A stretch of 20,841 nucleotides of DNA from Sulfurimonas sp. GTDB lineage: Bacteria; Campylobacterota; Campylobacteria; Campylobacterales; Sulfurimonadaceae. Made by a program: the position numbers and the translations under genes. The notes below the pieces were generated by a model. It was not told the origin of the DNA, searched no databases, and saw nothing but the letters and a program-made list of their open reading frames with translations. Positions 14,389-20,841 of the stretch are shown here, in pieces (position 1 is the first letter of the stretch; every line of letters starts with the position of its first letter). The DNA is taken from NCBI RefSeq assembly GCF_023229025.1, contig NZ_JALOAA010000034.1, positions 1 to 20,841 on the forward strand. Direction: 5' to 3'.

Positions 14389-15399
14389 ATGTCGTTACGC
14401 ATTGTGACTCTTTTAATATATATGATTTTAGCCACCACTTTGCTTGCAGATGACAATACAACAGAACAATCCTTTAATGGATATATAGATGATGGACACA
14501 AAAAGTTTTCAAACTATATTGTTGATCTATTTAGTAGTGTTGACAGCAGCATAAGCAGATGGGTAAGTGACTCTGATGCTAATGAAACAGCAGAACAAAA
14601 GACAATTAGCTCTGTTGATGAATTCTTTAAAGATGAAAAATTTATTGAGGAGCTTGAAAAAAGTTTTATCAGACTTCGTCTTGGAACTACACTTCAATCA
14701 AAAGAGTCAACGGATTATAATTATAAAATAAGAGCTCAAATACCCCTAAGCAGAACTAAAAAAAGTTTTCAGCTTTTTATCAGTGACATTGAAGATAATT
14801 ACTTTGTATCCGATGTGCCTACTATATCTAAAGAGACAAATACTCAAGTTGGAATTAACTTCTTTGCACCTATCTACAAAGATATAAAATCAAAATACTC
14901 TGTTGGAATCAGTAGCTTAACTCCATATGCAAGAGCAAGATACTCTAAAGACTTCAAAGCCGACAAGTGGCTTATTCAGCCTACTCAGCAATTTAAGTAC
15001 TCTCTTGAATCAGATTGGAGTGAAGAGACTGATATCTATTTTAACAGAGCATTAGATGAGAACTCCATATTTAGAACTACCCTGCACCGCAAGACACAAG
15101 CACATGTAGCCGGGTTTAATTATGCCGTTATTTTTTCCCACTACATGACCCTCTCAAGCAAAAAAGGGCTTAGCTTCTCTCAGCAATTTTGGGGCAACTC
15201 AAAATATAGTTGCGAAGTCGCTCCATCGCCATATAATGGCATAAGCGACTATTCAACTTATGCCTCTTGGCGACAACATATATTTAAAAGATGGATCTCG
15301 CTTGAGTTAACTTCCGGTGTAAGTTTTCATAGGCAGTATGAGTATGAACCAAACTATGTACTTCAATTCAATGTTGATTTCTATTTTGGGCGTATTTAA
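14389..15399 (+). CDS. exported outer-membrane beta-barrel-like protein of unknown function
   Basis: The start is the ATG at 14389, five bases after GGAGG (14379-14383); an in-frame ATG at 14377 overlaps that site and is rejected. The product has 336 residues. A signal peptide ends at LLA (residue 20). Residues 21-90 are polar and acidic, with helical character (FSNYIVDLFSSVDSSISRW). From about residue 90 the sequence alternates polar and hydrophobic residues in short strands rich in Tyr, Phe and Ser, for example SFIRLRLGTTLQS and YVLQFNVDFYFG at the C-terminus, which suggests a 12-strand-or-so outer-membrane barrel. The final residue is Ile rather than the usual Phe, although FYFG lies just before. 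I see no phospholipase A or porin motif. Two acidic sequons sit in the N-terminal periplasmic part (Asn23, Asn65). Function unknown. Confidence 0.65.
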   Translation: MSLRIVTLLIYMILATTLLADDNTTEQSFNGYIDDGHKKFSNYIVDLFSSVDSSISRWVSDSDANETAEQKTISSVDEFFKDEKFIEELEKSFIRLRLGTTLQSKESTDYNYKIRAQIPLSRTKKSFQLFISDIEDNYFVSDVPTISKETNTQVGINFFAPIYKDIKSKYSVGISSLTPYARARYSKDFKADKWLIQPTQQFKYSLESDWSEETDIYFNRALDENSIFRTTLHRKTQAHVAGFNYAVIFSHYMTLSSKKGLSFSQQFWGNSKYSCEVAPSPYNGISDYSTYASWRQHIFKRWISLELTSGVSFHRQYEYEPNYVLQFNVDFYFGRI

Positions 15400-15447
15400 A
15401 TAATTTATATAGTATAATTTCACATTATAATTAAATATATATATCAA

Positions 15448-15453
15448 TATAAT
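15448..15453 (+). promoter_or_regulatory. -10 box for the DUF3108/djlA pair
   Basis: A TATAAT here gives a start site near 15460, just before the AGAAGGG ribosome binding site at 15462-15468. Two further TATAAT copies lie upstream at 15413-15418 and 15426-15431, so several start sites are possible. Confidence 0.5.
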
Positions 15454-15475
15454 ACAAAAATAGAAGGGTACTCTT

Positions 15476-16270
15476 TTGAAATATTTTTTAATGCTTTTTT
15501 TATTTTCGATCTCTCTCTTTAGTAAAGATTTTTCAATGCGTTATGACGTTCATGTAAGTCTGCTTGGAAATGTCGGTTATGCAGAGATAACGTTAAAAGA
15601 AAAAGAGAATAGTTATGAGATAAAATTAGTTGCAAATACGATAGGTATTGCTGCTGTACTTTTAAAAAACAGAGTTGAAACTTTTATCAGCAAGGGTAAG
15701 ATTGTTGAAGGCAGATATGTTCCAGATTTGTTTGTCGCTACAAAAGAGACAGATAGAAGAACAAGAGTTCAAACCTACCATTTTGACCATGATAAAAAAG
15801 AGATAAAATTTATAGAAGAGAAGACAAAACTAGTCACAAAAACAAGATTCGATTCAAAACATTTTAAAATTATTTCAGAAGATGTAACAAAAAACTCCAA
15901 AGAGGAGCGTCTCTTAGATCTTTACAAAGATGGTGATGTGCTTAGCTACTACCTTAATACCGACTCTACATGCAACTCTGATGAAAACTCTTATAAATTA
16001 ATAGCAGTCGGTGCTCATGATGAAAAAAACGACATTACGATATCTCGCCTAGAGGGGCTTGAGAGAGAGTCTGCAGTAGTTAACTTCTCAGAGGATATAA
16101 AGGATATATATAACCTCAACGTAGTGCCTTTTGACAAAGATGATGAGATAGTTGATGTGCTTATAGCTTTTGATAATGACGGACTGCTTAAAGAGGCTCT
16201 TCTTGGCGAAGTGTTCTGGGTTGGAAAGATTACAGCCAAAAGAACTCATCATGAAATAAGCTACAATTAG
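15476..16270 (+). CDS. exported DUF3108-like protein
   Basis: The product has 264 residues and uses a TTG start at 15476: AGAAGGG at 15462-15468 is 7 bases upstream, and the TTG gives a complete signal peptide (MKYFLMLFLFSISLFS). An ATG five codons on would cut the signal short. The mature part is beta-rich. It opens with a strand pair (SMRYDVHVSLLGNVGYAEI), then repeated strands of about ten residues such as YEIKLVANTIGIA, RTRVQTYHFD and KEIKFIEEKTKLVTKTRF, which is the pattern of DUF3108 periplasmic lipocalin-like proteins. The late FWVGKITAKR also fits. Family function is unknown. It is followed 24 bases later by a DjlA-like gene, so both probably share the promoter at 15448-15453. No acidic sequon is present. 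Confidence 0.7.
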   Translation: MKYFLMLFLFSISLFSKDFSMRYDVHVSLLGNVGYAEITLKEKENSYEIKLVANTIGIAAVLLKNRVETFISKGKIVEGRYVPDLFVATKETDRRTRVQTYHFDHDKKEIKFIEEKTKLVTKTRFDSKHFKIISEDVTKNSKEERLLDLYKDGDVLSYYLNTDSTCNSDENSYKLIAVGAHDEKNDITISRLEGLERESAVVNFSEDIKDIYNLNVVPFDKDDEIVDVLIAFDNDGLLKEALLGEVFWVGKITAKRTHHEISYN

Positions 16271-16294
16271 AGAATAAAAAATAAAAGGATACAA

Positions 16295-17047
16295 ATGGGA
16301 AATATAATATTTTTGGCAATTTTAGCCGGATTTTTCTACTGGATATTTAAAAGCTACTCAAGATATACACACTACTCGCAAGAAGCATTTAAAAACTTCT
16401 CGATAAGCAAAGAGTCTCTGCAAAACAGCGAGCTTGGTCTTTTTGTCGCACTTGTTGCAAAAGTAGCCAAAGCAGACGGTAGAGTAGATGCTCTCGAAGC
16501 TCAGCTTATAGGGATAATGTTTGATGACATCTCTGCACTCTTTCCCCAACCGCAAAAAACAAAAGATATACTAAAAGAGATTTTTAACGAACATAAACAG
16601 AGTACTCAAAGTGCTAGAGAGATTGCTGCTGCTTTAGCAATAAAAATCAAAAGAGATAGAGCAAAACAGCACCAGTTTATGGGATTTTTAATCCAACTTG
16701 CATTTATTGACAAGGTAGTTAGCAAAAGTGAAGAGGAGATGTTAGCTTCTATCGCCGAGGCATTAGCATTTGATCCAAACAGCTACCATGCAATGTTTGA
16801 TCAGTTTGAAAAAATCATGCAAAATGCCGCTCCTAAAGTAAACATAAGCGATGCTTACAAGCTACTAGGAGTAAGCGAGAGCGACAGTATGGATGTTATT
16901 AAAAAAGCGTATAGAAAGTTAATAAGAGAGTATCATCCCGACATTATAAAGTCTCAAGGCAAGGATGATGCATATATGCAAGAGGCAACGAGAAAAACTC
17001 AAGAGATAAATGAAGCCTATGAGATGATAAAAGCTCACAAAAAATAG
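16295..17047 (+). CDS. djlA: DjlA-like membrane-anchored J-domain protein (TerB + DnaJ)
   Basis: The product has 250 residues. Residues 3-19 form one N-terminal membrane helix (NIIFLAILAGFFYWIFK). Residues about 45-170 are a TerB-like helical domain, with LVAKVAKADGRVDALEAQLI at 53-72, a TerB hallmark acidic loop. Residues 184-250 form a J domain with the HPD motif at His214-Pro215-Asp216 (REYHPDII) and a basic helix before it. This order is that of DjlA, a DnaK co-chaperone at the inner membrane in E. coli implicated in envelope stress signalling. The ATG at 16295 has AAAGGA a few bases upstream. It converges with the phosphoribosyltransferase gene, leaving only 11 bases and no hairpin between them. 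Confidence 0.88.
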   Translation: MGNIIFLAILAGFFYWIFKSYSRYTHYSQEAFKNFSISKESLQNSELGLFVALVAKVAKADGRVDALEAQLIGIMFDDISALFPQPQKTKDILKEIFNEHKQSTQSAREIAAALAIKIKRDRAKQHQFMGFLIQLAFIDKVVSKSEEEMLASIAEALAFDPNSYHAMFDQFEKIMQNAAPKVNISDAYKLLGVSESDSMDVIKKAYRKLIREYHPDIIKSQGKDDAYMQEATRKTQEINEAYEMIKAHKK

Positions 17048-17058
17048 AGTTCAAAGAC

Positions 17059-17502
17059 CTACTTTAAAAAATCTCTCTCCCAGAAAAAATCAATCCAATC
17101 GTCAGCTTCATTTATCCAAAAATGGGGCTCATAGAGAGACGTTTTTTTATAAAAAAGAGTACATGAGACAAACTCTATATCTTCATATTTTTTCTCTAAA
17201 TACTCCATGACAGCCTCTAATGTATCTCCGCTATCTGCTATATCGTCAACGACTAGTACTTTTTTTACGCCTTCAAGATGGCACGTGTCAAAGATATTTA
17301 GCCTGCCTCTTTTTATAGTTTTATCATAAAGCTCAGTTCTTATGCTTTGGACTTGACGTATATCCAAACCTTCTGCCATGGCATGAGAGAGAGTAAGCCC
17401 TCCTCTTGCAACTGCAACTATAGCTTCAAACTTAGCATCTCTTACTCTATCTATCAAAAAAGTCGTATCGGTTTTAAAATCTTCATAACTGTAATATTTC
17501 AT
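17059..17502 (-). CDS. purine phosphoribosyltransferase, Gpt type
   Basis: From the ATG at 17502 the product has 147 residues. The PRPP-binding motif VLVVDDIADSGDT is at 82-94, and IVAVARGGLTLSH (28-40) is the conserved loop before the PRPP site. The C-terminal DDWIDFFW resembles the TWIEQPW purine-recognition end of E. coli Gpt, so xanthine/guanine/hypoxanthine salvage is the likely role. In-frame ATGs at 17508 and 17526 are possible, but none has a ribosome binding site. A TATAAT at 17514-17509 lies exactly six bases before the ATG at 17502, which points to a leaderless message starting there. The gene is divergent from the LPP20-type lipoprotein gene. Confidence 0.82.
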   Translation of the reverse strand: MKYYSYEDFKTDTTFLIDRVRDAKFEAIVAVARGGLTLSHAMAEGLDIRQVQSIRTELYDKTIKRGRLNIFDTCHLEGVKKVLVVDDIADSGDTLEAVMEYLEKKYEDIEFVSCTLFYKKTSLYEPHFWINEADDWIDFFWERDFLK

Positions 17503-17508
17503 GCGCAT

Positions 17509-17514
17509 ATTATA
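17509..17514 (-). promoter_or_regulatory. -10 box placed for a leaderless phosphoribosyltransferase transcript
   Basis: On the minus strand TATAAT (17514-17509) is followed by ATGCGC and then the ATG at 17502, so the expected start site is the first base of that codon. No Shine-Dalgarno is present for any in-frame start. Confidence 0.45.
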
Positions 17515-17563
17515 TACAACTAACAAGCAAAATATAATAAATATGATTTAAGATTAAAACTGA

Positions 17564-17569
17564 TACAAT
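17564..17569 (+). promoter_or_regulatory. extended -10 box for the LPP20-type lipoprotein gene
   Basis: TACAAT preceded by TG and one base (TGATACAAT at 17561-17569) is an extended -10. Initiation near 17576 leaves the AAGGAGA site at 17584-17590 in the leader. Confidence 0.5.
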
Positions 17570-17597
17570 GATTTTAGAAAAAAAAGGAGATCGAGAA

Positions 17598-18176
17598 ATG
17601 ATCAAAACTGTTTCATCAATTTTAATAGCAGGCTTATTTTTATCCCTAATTACAGGTTGTAGCAAAGATGCTAAACCCGAAGACAGAAGTGTGGATTTTG
17701 CTTGTAAACAAGAAGGAGTCACTGCTCCAAAATGGACTTGTATCCCTGATGTAGAGGATGCTTATGCGGGCATCGGTATAGCTGAGAAGAGTGCGGCTGG
17801 AATGGATCACATGAGAAGAGTGGCTATGGCTAATGGCCGCTCAGATTTAGCTCAACAGATTGAATCTCAGGTCAAAGACAAGATATCAATCTATACCGGA
17901 ACAACCGGTGTCGGTGCGATTGAGACTGTGGATAAAGCGATTGAGACCGTGACAAAACAGGTTGCAAAAGTAAATCTAGTCGGTTCTAAAGCCATTGACA
18001 TGTGGACTGCACCTTCCGGCGCTATATATATGCTTGTTACAGTCTCTAAAAATTCTGCAAACGAGCAGATTCAAAACAATATCAGAACAAGCTTTAAAAA
18101 TGATCAAGCTCTTTGGCAGCAGTTTAAAGCTAAAAATGCTCTTGAAGAGCTAGAAAAAGAGTTTCCTCAAGATTAA
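17598..18176 (+). CDS. LPP20-family lipoprotein
   Basis: The start is the ATG at 17598, 8 bases after AAGGAG; an upstream in-frame ATG at 17568 overlaps the promoter and is rejected. The product has 192 residues. The lipobox LITGC puts the lipidated cysteine at residue 21 (by my count), after a hydrophobic segment. The mature part contains MRRVAMANGRSDLAQQI, a typical LPP20 segment (helix with ANGRxxLA), and later IYMLVTVSKNSANEQI. The first LPP20 members were described as Helicobacter membrane lipoproteins; biochemical function is unclear. Asp follows two residues after the Cys (CSKD) rather than directly, so inner-membrane retention by a +2 Asp is not indicated. A strong hairpin follows the stop. 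Confidence 0.85.
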   Translation: MIKTVSSILIAGLFLSLITGCSKDAKPEDRSVDFACKQEGVTAPKWTCIPDVEDAYAGIGIAEKSAAGMDHMRRVAMANGRSDLAQQIESQVKDKISIYTGTTGVGAIETVDKAIETVTKQVAKVNLVGSKAIDMWTAPSGAIYMLVTVSKNSANEQIQNNIRTSFKNDQALWQQFKAKNALEELEKEFPQD

Positions 18177-18183
18177 TTTTGCA

Positions 18184-18209
18184 CTAGCTTATAAACTTTT
18201 ATAAGCTAG
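18184..18209 (+). terminator. stem-loop after the LPP20-type lipoprotein gene
   Basis: CTAGCTTATAA (18184-18194) and TTATAAGCTAG (18199-18209) form a perfect 11-bp stem with a 4-base loop (ACTT), starting 8 bases after the stop. The bases after it (CAAATCTAAAAC) are not T-rich, so it is an imperfect intrinsic terminator on the + strand or an mRNA 3'-end stabilising hairpin. Confidence 0.5.
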
Positions 18210-18237
18210 CAAATCTAAAACTCTCCTTATATTTCGC

Positions 18238-18243
18238 TATAAT
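18238..18243 (+). promoter_or_regulatory. -10 box for der
   Basis: TATAAT preceded by TTTCGC stands 44 bases before the der ATG at 18288. It lies 28 bases after the previous hairpin, so der starts its own transcript. Confidence 0.5.
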
Positions 18244-18287
18244 TGCGAATAAACTACAAATTCAATCTTCTTCATCTAGGTATAAAT

Positions 18288-19760
18288 ATGAAAAAAATCG
18301 CCATTATCGGCCGTCCAAATGTTGGTAAAAGCTCACTTTTTAATAGACTTGTCAAAAAAAGAGATGCAATTACATCAGATATAGCCGGAACAACAAGAGA
18401 CGTTAAAAGACGACCCGTTACCATTATAAATAAACAAGCCCTGCTTCTAGATACAGGAGGACTTGACCAAGGGTGCGAACTCTTTGATCGCATAAAAGAG
18501 AAATCCCTTGAAGCGGCACATAAAGCAGACATAATTCTATATATGGTTGATGGCAAAAGTATTCCGGAAGAGAATGATAAAAAACTCTTCTACGAACTTC
18601 AAACATTGGGAAAAGATGTAGCTTTAGTTGTAAATAAAATTGACAACGACAAGATGAAAGATAATCTTTGGGACTTTTATGAGTTTGGAACAGATGCAAT
18701 CTTTGGCATATCCGTTGCACATAACAGAAGTGTTGTTCCTCTACTTGAGTGGATACATGACAAGATACCTGACTCAGATATCCTAAAAGAGAGTGATGAA
18801 GAGGATGATGATGTAAATATAGTAGATGAAGATGAGCAAGAGTTTGAATTTATGGAGCACGGCGATGAAGATGACGGCTTTTTTTATACAGACTTAAATG
18901 AAGAGGAGTTTGAGGATGACTCTATCTTTGCACAAAACGACAAGATAAAAGAGTTTGATGAAAATGATATAAATCATATAAAAATCTCTATTATCGGGCG
19001 TACAAATGTAGGAAAAAGCTCTCTTTTAAACGCCCTCTTAGGACAGGAGCGCTCCGTAGTAAGCAGCGTTGCCGGAACTACTATTGACCCGATTGATGAG
19101 AGCATTGAGTATAAAGGTAAACAGCTTACCTTTGTAGATACGGCAGGACTTAGAAGACGCGGCAAGATTGTAGGAATTGAGAAATTTGCTCTTATGCGCA
19201 CAAAAGAGATGCTTGAGAACTCAAATATGGCTCTAGTAGTACTTGATGCAAGTGAACCTTTTTTAGATCTTGATGAAAAGATTGCGGGTCTAGTTGATAG
19301 CAACCGCCTTGCATGTATCATAGTTTTAAACAAATGGGACATTGCAAATAGAGAAGATTATGACAAAATCATACAAGAGGTTAGAGACAGATTTAAGTTT
19401 TTAGCTTACGCACCTATCGTTACTCTCTCCGCAAAATCTCATAAAAGAGTCGATAAGCTTCATGATATGATATTAGAGATAAATGAGAACTACTCTCAGC
19501 GCATCAAAACATCTGATCTTAATGATGTTTTGCAAAAAGCTATGAGAAAACACAATCTCCCATCTATGCATGGGCAGATTATAAAAATCTACTACGCAAC
19601 TCAGTATGAGACAAGACCGCCGAAAATTGCTATTGTTATGAATAAGCCAAGAGGGCTTCACTTTACATATAGAAGGTATTTGACAAATAAATTAAGAGAG
19701 GCTTTTAACTTTAGCGGAACTCCTGTTTTATTTAAAGCCAAAAAGCGCGGAGAGAAGTAA
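18288..19760 (+). CDS. der: ribosome-assembly GTPase Der (EngA)
   Basis: The ATG at 18288 follows AGG at 18278-18280; an upstream in-frame TTG at 18243 lies within the promoter and is rejected. The product has 490 residues. GTPase domain 1 (1-161) has G1 GRPNVGKSS (8-16), G2 threonine in AGTTRD, G3 DTGG (55-58) and G4 NKID (116-119). Domain 2 (231-400) has G1 GRTNVGKSS (237-245), AGTTIDP, G3 DTAG (284-287) and G4 NKWD. The C-terminal KH-like domain (about 400-490) ends with FKAKKRGEK. Der with two G domains and a KH domain acts in 50S subunit assembly. Domains 1 and 2 are joined by an acidic linker of about 68 residues (162-229), 32 of them Asp or Glu. It stands alone, followed by a decayed gene. 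Confidence 0.96.
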   Translation: MKKIAIIGRPNVGKSSLFNRLVKKRDAITSDIAGTTRDVKRRPVTIINKQALLLDTGGLDQGCELFDRIKEKSLEAAHKADIILYMVDGKSIPEENDKKLFYELQTLGKDVALVVNKIDNDKMKDNLWDFYEFGTDAIFGISVAHNRSVVPLLEWIHDKIPDSDILKESDEEDDDVNIVDEDEQEFEFMEHGDEDDGFFYTDLNEEEFEDDSIFAQNDKIKEFDENDINHIKISIIGRTNVGKSSLLNALLGQERSVVSSVAGTTIDPIDESIEYKGKQLTFVDTAGLRRRGKIVGIEKFALMRTKEMLENSNMALVVLDASEPFLDLDEKIAGLVDSNRLACIIVLNKWDIANREDYDKIIQEVRDRFKFLAYAPIVTLSAKSHKRVDKLHDMILEINENYSQRIKTSDLNDVLQKAMRKHNLPSMHGQIIKIYYATQYETRPPKIAIVMNKPRGLHFTYRRYLTNKLREAFNFSGTPVLFKAKKRGEK

Positions 19761-19769
19761 GGTAGATAA

Positions 19770-20375
19770 TTGGGTTGCAATCAATTTGAAGTTGCAAAAG
19801 AGTTTTCTCTTTTAGGCGGTGAAATTCTAGCTATAGATGAGATTCACAAGTACAAAAATTTTGAAATAGAACTAAAACAGATGCATGATATGCTTGATAT
19901 AAAAATCATCTTTTTAGGCTCATCCGCTATAAATATAGAACACTCAAAAGCAGATTTAAGTAGGCGAACTGTACTTTATAGAGTAAATTGACTCTCATAT
20001 AGAGAGTTTTTAGAGATAAAACTCGATACTACTTTCTCAAGCTACACGCTTGAAGATATTTTGAAAAACCATTTAGAGATAGTAAATATAGATTTTAAAT
20101 CTTTTAAACCTTTGGAATTTTGGAGGGAGTACTTAGAGTACGGCTTCTATCCATTTTACTTTCAAAATCAAGAGATAGGAACAATAAGAGAGACTTTTTT
20201 TGTAGCATCTAAAGGCGATTTTATAATTAATGATAGATATACAGCAGAGATAGGCGGTAAAAATAAAAAGTATAAACAGATAAAAGATATAGAAAACAGT
20301 TTTATAATAGCCGATGATATTGAGAGTGGTTTTGGGAATAAAATTCCGCTTTGGTTGTTTGGATTTTTGTATTAA
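19770..20375 (+). pseudogene. decayed AAA ATPase / DUF4143-type gene
   Basis: One frame carries recognisable pieces of a P-loop ATPase with a C-terminal DUF4143-like region (AAA_14 class). The N-terminus with Walker A is missing; the remnant opens directly at Walker B (LAIDEIHKY). Then come KIIFLGSSAINI and SKADLSRRTVLYRVN, and a TGA at 19989-19991 in frame, followed immediately by LSYREFLEIK in the same frame. Family members, as I recall them, read GLSFREYL here, so GGA to TGA is the simplest lesion. Further on, YGFYPFYFQNQE runs straight into IGTIRETFF, suggesting loss of about 120 residues near 20175, and KGDFIINDRY follows with another short loss. The last part (EIGGKNKKYKQIKD and GNKIPLWLFGFLY) is intact. 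The remnant lies 9 bases after der. Full-length homologues are chromosomal accessory genes of about 380-400 residues. Confidence 0.85.
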
Positions 20376-20430
20376 ATTTTTAGTGTAATTTTGTAAAATT
20401 ATTTTTTAATATTTTGTTTTTATCTACTAC

Positions 20431-20461
20431 GTACAGTGGCATATTGGCTATGCCAGAGTAC
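20431..20461. repeat. imperfect hairpin between the pseudogene and hemJ
   Basis: GTAC-AG-TGGCATA, loop TTGGC, TATGCCA-GA-GTAC: a 7-bp inner stem (20437-20443 with 20449-20455) and a 4-bp outer stem (20431-20434 with 20458-20461) separated by a 2x2 internal loop. On the minus strand it follows the hemJ stop by 14 bases without a T-run, so it is a poor terminator there. It may be a transcription-end structure or a small repeat or mobile-element remnant; no second copy is in the window. The rest of 20376-20474 shows nothing else. Confidence 0.45.
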
Positions 20462-20474
20462 CAAAGAGTAGCTT

Positions 20475-20841
20475 TTAAAATGGTTTGATAATTACCATAG
20501 CTACTATAATCAGTAGTAAAATTGTTGGAACTTCATTATAAGCTCTGAAGAACTTACCGCTTTTTGTGCACTCATCATTTAAGAACTTAACTCTGAAAAA
20601 TCCAAGCGAAAAGAAATAGGCAATCAAAATAAGAACAAAAAATATTTTAGCATGTAGCCAGCCATTACCGCTAAAGCCGAGTTCGTATGAAAGATAAGCA
20701 CCGCTTAAAACGGTGGCCCACATTGCAGGGACACCGATATATTTGTAGATTTTCATCTCCATGATTTTTACTACTTTTACAAAACCCTCATTATCAATAT
20801 TTTCTGCATGATATACAAAAAGGCGTGGCAAATAAAAAAGT
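20475..20841 (-). CDS. hemJ: protoporphyrinogen IX oxidase HemJ, 5' end cut by the window
   Basis: 121 complete codons are visible, ending with a TAA at 20477-20475; the N-terminal membrane helix lies outside. The signature LFYLPRLFVYHAE begins at the window edge (the TTG at 20831 is an internal Leu codon, not a start). GVPAMWATVLSGAY (about 35-50 of the visible part), WLHAKIFFVLILIAY and a final membrane segment PTILLLIIVAMVIIKPF follow, as expected for the four-helix HemJ. Family role: it oxidises protoporphyrinogen IX to protoporphyrin IX, the second-last haem step, in bacteria lacking HemG and HemY, with electrons entering the respiratory chain. The full gene should need about 20-25 more codons beyond 20841. 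It is convergent with the pseudogene. Confidence 0.88.
   Translation of the reverse strand, partial: LFYLPRLFVYHAENIDNEGFVKVVKIMEMKIYKYIGVPAMWATVLSGAYLSYELGFSGNGWLHAKIFFVLILIAYFFSLGFFRVKFLNDECTKSGKFFRAYNEVPTILLLIIVAMVIIKPF

Noticed and set aside
14322..14501. 60-codon N-terminal extension of the EamA transporter
   Set aside because: It would overlap the divergent gene and both promoters, is not hydrophobic, and exceeds normal family length.
19989..19991. TGA read as an amino acid (recoding as Gly or Trp, or selenocysteine)
   Set aside because: The gene also lacks its N-terminus and internal parts, and TGA is used as a normal stop elsewhere (for example none of the intact genes here contain it in frame), so ordinary decay is simpler.
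1..20841. tRNA, rRNA, CRISPR array, toxin-antitoxin pair or complete insertion sequence
   Set aside because: I found no cloverleaf-like or conserved rRNA stretch, no regularly spaced repeats and no transposase in either strand.

Overview
The window looks like chromosomal DNA of a free-living Campylobacterota (epsilonproteobacterium), most like Sulfurimonas or a relative. The reasons are low GC, TATAAT -10 boxes without clear -35 boxes, a futalosine-pathway menaquinone gene (mqnC), a kdsA-ribH-nusB block followed by mqnC / M16-like protein / recG, an LPP20-type lipoprotein, a short-form RecG and HemJ. I recall similar gene orders in Campylobacter, but could not check this. No tRNA, rRNA, CRISPR array or intact insertion sequence is visible.

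Layout. (1) 1-79: the 3' end of an unidentified gene. (2) 202-6405 (+): a tight four-gene operon. It encodes a 1399-residue exported surface protein with a PPC-like N-terminus and an MshQ-like second half, then three prepilin-like proteins resembling MshD/PilV, MshO and MshP/PilX. This is the most accessory-looking part. The four proteins carry 16 acidic sequons of the bacterial N-glycosylation type (D/E-x-N-x-S/T), 11 of them in the large protein, so I propose a glycosylated pilus-tip or adhesin assembly. (3) 6472-7014 (+): long-form hibernation factor hpf, whose terminator lies inside the 3' end of convergent recG. (4) 13377 down to 8916 (-): kdsA, ribH, nusB, a DUF302 protein, mqnC and a catalytically dead M16-like protein, almost without gaps, followed by recG (8831-7011). 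(5) 13434-14321 (-): an EamA-family transporter, divergent from 14389-15399 (+), an outer-membrane barrel-like protein. (6) 15476-17047 (+): an exported DUF3108-like protein and a DjlA-like membrane J-protein. (7) 17502-17059 (-): a Gpt-type phosphoribosyltransferase, divergent from an LPP20-family lipoprotein (17598-18176, +). (8) 18288-19760 (+): the GTPase Der with a long acidic linker. (9) 19770-20375 (+): a decayed AAA ATPase/DUF4143 gene lacking its N-terminus, with an in-frame TGA and internal deletions. (10) 20841-20475 (-): hemJ, cut by the window edge.

Most genes are housekeeping: ribosome hibernation, ribosome assembly, DNA repair, LPS Kdo, riboflavin, menaquinone and haem. Points to pursue are the sequon-rich pilin/adhesin operon, a TTAAG direct repeat upstream of it, two apparently leaderless genes, and the sharply datable pseudogene.
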